DNA from: Tropicimonas sediminicola
GTDB lineage: Bacteria > Pseudomonadota > Alphaproteobacteria > Rhodobacterales > Rhodobacteraceae
Reading direction: 5' to 3'
DNA: 64,000 nt
Assembly (NCBI RefSeq): GCF_900188335.1
Contig: NZ_FZOY01000003.1
Coordinates: forward strand, 1-64,000
Below are positions 60,167 through 64,000 of this stretch, piece after piece (position 1 is the stretch's first letter; the number at the start of each line of letters is the position of its first letter). The translations under genes and the position numbers were made by a program. The notes beneath the pieces are model-generated. The model did no database searches and was not told where the DNA came from. It worked only from the letters and a program-made list of their open reading frames with translations.

Positions 60167-61654
60167 ATGAGTGAGACAAAGACGAGATCCCTGGCCGCGC
60201 TTGGCCTGACAGCGCAGGGCGGGGCCGAGGCGGTCGTGACCGGGCTTGCCGTCGACAGCCGCAAGGTGAAACCCGGCCACCTGTTCGCCGCGCTGCCCGG
60301 CAGCCGCGTGCACGGCGGCGAATTCATCCAGTATGCGCTGCGCATGGGCGCCGGCGCCGTCCTGACCGATGCCGAAGGCGCGCGCATCGCCGCCGATCAT
60401 CTCGCGGGCAGCCCCGCTGCGCTGGTGGTGGTCGAGGATCCGCGCGCCGCGCTGGCCTATGCCGCCGCGCTCTGGTTCGGCGCCCAGCCTGAGGTCGTGG
60501 TCGCCGTGACCGGCACCAACGGCAAGACCTCCGTGGCGAGCTTCACCCGGCAGATCTGGTCCGCGATGGGGATTCCGGCGGTGAACATCGGCACCACCGG
60601 CGTCGAGGGCGCCTGGGAGGCCCCGCTCGGCCACACCACGCCGGAGCCGATCACCCTTCACGGCGTTCTGGCCGAGGCCGCGGCCGCGGGGGTGACCCAT
60701 GCCGCGATGGAGGCCAGTTCCCATGGCCTCGCGCAAAAACGTCTCGACGGGGTGCGTCTCGCCGCGGCGGGCTTCACCAACCTCACCCAGGACCACCTCG
60801 ACTACCACGCCGATTTCGACGACTACTTCGCCGCCAAGGCCGGCCTCTTCGCGCGCGTCCTCTCCGAGGACGGCGTGGCGGTGATCCAGATGGACAGCCT
60901 CCGCGGCCCCGAGATGGCCGAGGTCGCCGAGAACGCCGGGCTGGAGGTGATCCGCGTCGGCCGGGGCGAGAACAACCACCTGCGTATCCTGGGCCTGCGG
61001 TTCGACAGCACCGGGCAGGACCTGCGGTTCTCCTGGAACGGCACGGTCCACCAGGCGCGGCTTGAGCTGATCGGCGGTTTCCAGTCGGAAAACGTGATGG
61101 TGGCCGCGGGCCTCGCCATCGGCTCCGGCAGCGATCCGGCCGAGGTCTTTGCCGCCCTGCCGCAGCTCAAGGGCGTGCGCGGCCGGATGCAGCTTGCCGC
61201 GACCCGCAGCAACGGCGCGTCGGTCTTCGTCGATTACGCGCACACCCCCGATGCGCTGGCGACGGCGCTCAAGGCGTTGCGCCCGCATGTCATGGGGCGG
61301 CTGATCTGCGTCTTCGGTGCCGGCGGCGACCGGGACACCACCAAGCGGCCGCTGATGGGGGAGGCGGTTGCCGAGAACGCCGATGTCGCCTTCGTCACCG
61401 ACGACAACCCCCGCACCGAGGATCCCGCGGCGATCCGCGCCGCGGTGCTCGCCGCCTGTCCCGAGGCGGTCGAGGTTGGCGACCGGGCCGAGGCGATCCT
61501 GCGCGGTGTCGATGCACTGCAACCGGGCGACGCGCTGCTGATCGCCGGCAAGGGGCACGAACAGGGGCAGACCGTGGGCGACGTGGTCTATCCCTTCGAT
61601 GACGTGGAACAGGCCAGCGTCGCCGTGGCCGCTCTCGACGGACACCTGACATGA
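60167..61654 (+). CDS. murE: UDP-MurNAc-L-Ala-D-Glu:meso-DAP ligase
   Basis: A 495-residue Mur ligase adding meso-diaminopimelate to the stem peptide. ATP loop VTGTNGKTS, the middle-domain TTPEPITLH, MEASSHGLAQ, FVDYAHTPDAL and the DAP-specific DNPRTEDP are present, so the substrate is meso-DAP rather than lysine. The ATG at 60167 is chosen; an ATG at 60152 would add five residues. It overlaps murF by 4 bp. Confidence 0.95.
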   Translation: MSETKTRSLAALGLTAQGGAEAVVTGLAVDSRKVKPGHLFAALPGSRVHGGEFIQYALRMGAGAVLTDAEGARIAADHLAGSPAALVVVEDPRAALAYAAALWFGAQPEVVVAVTGTNGKTSVASFTRQIWSAMGIPAVNIGTTGVEGAWEAPLGHTTPEPITLHGVLAEAAAAGVTHAAMEASSHGLAQKRLDGVRLAAAGFTNLTQDHLDYHADFDDYFAAKAGLFARVLSEDGVAVIQMDSLRGPEMAEVAENAGLEVIRVGRGENNHLRILGLRFDSTGQDLRFSWNGTVHQARLELIGGFQSENVMVAAGLAIGSGSDPAEVFAALPQLKGVRGRMQLAATRSNGASVFVDYAHTPDALATALKALRPHVMGRLICVFGAGGDRDTTKRPLMGEAVAENADVAFVTDDNPRTEDPAAIRAAVLAACPEAVEVGDRAEAILRGVDALQPGDALLIAGKGHEQGQTVGDVVYPFDDVEQASVAVAALDGHLT

Positions 61655-63099
61655 CCGCGCTCTGGACCTCCGACGACGCCGCCCGCGCCACCGGCGGGCA
61701 GGTCACCGCCCCGTGGGAAGCGACCTCCGTCTCGATCGACACCCGCTCGCTCGAACCCGGCGCGCTCTTCGTGGCCCTGAAGGATGTACGCGACGGCCAT
61801 GACTTCGTGGCCGATGCGCTGGCGCGCGGCGCGGCCGCCGCGCTGGTCAGCCGGGTGCCGGAGGGCGTGGCCCCCGATGCGCCGCTGCTGGTGGTCGAGG
61901 ACGTGCTGACGGGGCTGGAGGCGCTCGCCGCCGCCGCGCGGGCCCGTACCGCCGCCAAGGTGATCGGTGTCACCGGCTCGGTCGGCAAGACCTCCACCAA
62001 GGAAATGCTGCGCGCCATCCTCGGCGGGCAGGGCAAGGTCCACGCGGCCGAGAAGAGCTACAACAACCACTGGGGCGTGCCGCTGACGCTGGCGCGGATG
62101 CCGTCCGATGCCGAGTACGCGGTGATCGAGATCGGCATGAACCACCCCGGCGAGATCTCCCCGCTCGCGCGGCTCGCTGACCTCGACGCCGCGATCGTCA
62201 CCATCGTCGCGCCGGCGCATCTCGAAGCCTTCGAGAGCGTCGAGGGCATCGCCCGCGAGAAGGCCACGATCATGGACGGGCTGCGCCCCGGCGGCGTGGC
62301 CGTGCTCAATGCCGATATCGAGACCGCGCCGATCCTGCAGGCGGCCGCCGAGGCGCGGCAGGCCCGGATCCTGCGGTTCGGCACCTCCGGCACCGAGGCG
62401 CAGCTGCTCGACGCCTTCCTGAAGGACGGCCAGACCGTCGCCCGGGCCCGGCTCGCCGGCCCCGACGGCGTCGCGCATCCTCTGCTCTTCAAGATCGGAT
62501 CGCCGGGGCGGCACTTCGCCATGAACGGCCTCGCCGCGCTCGCGGTCGCCACGGCGCTCGGCGCCGACATGGCGCTGGCTGCCGGCGATCTCGGCCGCTG
62601 GCTGCCCTACGAGGGAAGGGGCGTGCGCGAAACCATCGCGCTCGACATCGTCCAGGACGCGCTGACCTTCGACATGATCGACGATTCCTACAACGCCAAC
62701 CCCGCCTCGGTGGGCGCCGCGCTCGACATGCTGGCGGCCAGCACGCCCGTTGACGGCGTCGGCCGCGTCAGCCACGGGCGGCGCATCGCGATCCTCGGCG
62801 ACATGCTGGAACTCGGCCCGCGCGAGGCGGAGCTGCACGCGGCCCTGGCCAGCCATCCGGCAATGGAGTCCATTGACCTCGTCCATTGCGTCGGTCCCCG
62901 CTCGCGCGCGCTTTGGGAAGCGCTGCCGCGGGCGCGCCGTGGCCGCTGGACCGAGGACAGCACCGCCATGGCGGGCGAGGTCCATCACCTGATCGACGCC
63001 GGCGACATCGTGCTGGTCAAGGGATCGCTCGGCATCCGGCTCGCAAGGGTTGTTGACGCGATCCGAAAACTGGGACAAGCGCTCCCGGATGAAACTTGA
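61651..63099 (+). CDS. murF: UDP-MurNAc-tripeptide:D-Ala-D-Ala ligase
   Basis: A 482-residue Mur ligase that completes the pentapeptide precursor. ATP loop VTGSVGKTSTKEML, with KSYNNHWGVPLTLARM, EIGMNHPGEISPL and DSYNANPASVGAAL, identifies MurF. It is coupled to murE by an ATGA overlap and precedes mraY by 12 bp. Confidence 0.95.
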   Translation: MTALWTSDDAARATGGQVTAPWEATSVSIDTRSLEPGALFVALKDVRDGHDFVADALARGAAAALVSRVPEGVAPDAPLLVVEDVLTGLEALAAAARARTAAKVIGVTGSVGKTSTKEMLRAILGGQGKVHAAEKSYNNHWGVPLTLARMPSDAEYAVIEIGMNHPGEISPLARLADLDAAIVTIVAPAHLEAFESVEGIAREKATIMDGLRPGGVAVLNADIETAPILQAAAEARQARILRFGTSGTEAQLLDAFLKDGQTVARARLAGPDGVAHPLLFKIGSPGRHFAMNGLAALAVATALGADMALAAGDLGRWLPYEGRGVRETIALDIVQDALTFDMIDDSYNANPASVGAALDMLAASTPVDGVGRVSHGRRIAILGDMLELGPREAELHAALASHPAMESIDLVHCVGPRSRALWEALPRARRGRWTEDSTAMAGEVHHLIDAGDIVLVKGSLGIRLARVVDAIRKLGQALPDET

Positions 63100-63111
63100 G
63101 GGGCAGGGGCG

Positions 63112-64000
63112 ATGCTCTACTGGCTGACAGAGCTTTCCGACGGCGGTGATTTCTACAACCTGTTCCGGTACATCACCTTCCGGACGGGCGGCGCCTTCTT
63201 CACCGCGCTGATCTTCGGCTTCCTGTTCGGGCGTCCGTTGATCAACCTGCTCCGCCGCAAGCAGGGCAAGGGCCAGCCGATCCGCGCCGACGGCCCCGAG
63301 GGGCATTTCGCCAAGGCCGGCACGCCGACCATGGGCGGCGTGCTGATCCTCGGCGCGCTGATCGTCTCGACCCTGCTCTGGGCGCGGCTCGACCACACCT
63401 TCGTCTGGGTCGTGCTCTTCGTGACCATCGGCTTCGGCGCGATCGGCTTCGCCGACGATTATGCGAAGGTTTCCAAGAACAACACCGCCGGGGTTTCGGG
63501 CCGGATGCGGCTCGGTCTGGGCTTCTTGATCGCCGCCATTGCGTCGGGGCTCGCGGCATGGGCACACCCGGCGGAGCTGACCAACCAACTCGCCCTGCCG
63601 GTCTTCAAGGACGCGCTGATCAACCTCGGCTTCTTCTTCGTCCCCTTCGCGATGATCGTGATCGTGGGCGCGGCGAACGCGGTGAACCTCACCGACGGGC
63701 TCGACGGGCTGGCGATCATGCCGGTGATGATCGCCGCCGGCACGCTGGGGCTGATCGCCTATTTCGTGGGCCGTGCGGACTATACGGAGTATCTCGGCCT
63801 GCACTACGTGCCCGGCACCGGCGAGCTGCTGGTCTTTGTCGCCGGCCTGATCGGCGGCGGGCTCGGCTTCCTGTGGTACAACGCTCCGCCCGCGGCCGTG
63901 TTCATGGGCGACACCGGTTCGCTCGCCCTCGGCGGCGCGCTCGGCGCCATCGCGGTCTCGACCAAGCACGAGATCGTGCTGGCCGTCGTCGGCGGCCTCT
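63112..64000 (+). CDS. mraY: Phospho-MurNAc-pentapeptide transferase MraY, 3' part beyond window
   Basis: The first ~296 codons of an integral membrane enzyme that makes lipid I from UDP-MurNAc-pentapeptide and undecaprenyl phosphate. It starts [43 protein letters not shown] with the catalytic Asp pair, [13 protein letters not shown] and [12 protein letters not shown] are the conserved cytoplasmic loops. The ATG at 63112 follows GGGGCAGGGG-type sequence. The frame is open to the window edge, so the gene is truncated here only by the sampling. Confidence 0.95.
   Translation, partial: MLYWLTELSDGGDFYNLFRYITFRTGGAFFTALIFGFLFGRPLINLLRRKQGKGQPIRADGPEGHFAKAGTPTMGGVLILGALIVSTLLWARLDHTFVWVVLFVTIGFGAIGFADDYAKVSKNNTAGVSGRMRLGLGFLIAAIASGLAAWAHPAELTNQLALPVFKDALINLGFFFVPFAMIVIVGAANAVNLTDGLDGLAIMPVMIAAGTLGLIAYFVGRADYTEYLGLHYVPGTGELLVFVAGLIGGGLGFLWYNAPPAAVFMGDTGSLALGGALGAIAVSTKHEIVLAVVGGL

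Noticed and set aside
61588-63969. A 793-codon minus-strand open frame
   Set aside because: It lies antisense to murF and mraY, whose catalytic motifs are complete on the plus strand.

Overview
The window looks like the chromosome of a GC-rich alphaproteobacterium of the Rhodobacterales (Paracoccaceae/Roseobacter group). The grounds are gene content and order: a C4-pathway hemA, scattered his genes hisB-hisH-hisA-hisF-hisE, a bactofilin/M23 pair, DUF1127 genes followed by cuckoo (CcsR-type) sRNAs, an alphaproteobacterial LexA box (GAAC-N7-GAAC) at a uvrD-type helicase, and a dcw cluster opened by mraZ behind a long structured leader. No species call is possible from sequence alone.

Layout. 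(1) 1-4053: right end of an AT-richer integrated element. It holds a small zinc-finger protein, a two-helix membrane protein, an 83-aa protein and a tyrosine integrase lying just downstream of a tRNA-Tyr; much of it is non-coding and rich in short repeats. (2) 4309-8349: a TroABCD-type Mn/Zn/Fe ABC importer behind a Fur/Mur-like box. (3) 8518-15351: rlmB, small zinc-ribbon and CoA-binding genes, then the his genes on the minus strand interleaved with small secreted proteins. (4) 15561-16347: tRNA-Gly and two identical tRNA-Asp genes. (5) 16457-28581: small membrane genes, an M20 peptidase, hemA, rodZ-like, ispG, an HlyD-type protein, DsbA-like and BepA-like periplasmic proteins, and an aminotransferase. 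(6) 28755-43514: cell-envelope and translation genes (AMIN-amidase, PBP1A, prfB, bactofilin, M23, DUF455, bcp, AsmA-like, queA), then a second tRNA-Gly. (7) 43760-51591: MAPEG and small genes, pyruvate carboxylase, divergent uvrD-type helicase, a lone receiver protein. (8) 51665-54172: the most distinctive region, four DUF1127 genes on the minus strand with eight cuckoo-type sRNAs, six of them in one tandem array. (9) 54301-64000: mrp, a 716-nt leader with MraZ-type repeats and two intrinsic terminators, then mraZ-rsmH-(ftsL-like)-ftsL-ftsI-murE-murF-mraY, with mraY cut by the window edge.

How it works together. Much of the window builds or remodels peptidoglycan (mraZ to mraY, PBP1A, amidase, bactofilin/M23, RodZ-like). 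The DUF1127/cuckoo block is best read as a post-transcriptional stress module: each sRNA shows two hairpins with CUCCUCCC-like loops that resemble the anti-Shine-Dalgarno end of 16S rRNA. In Rhodobacter sphaeroides the homologous locus is RSP_6037 (CcaF1) plus CcsR1-4. Here it is expanded to four protein genes and eight RNAs. Other points for follow-up are a tandem ftsL-like partial duplicate inside the dcw cluster, a start-codon-sequestering hairpin at 17168-17215, and the repeats of the mobile element.
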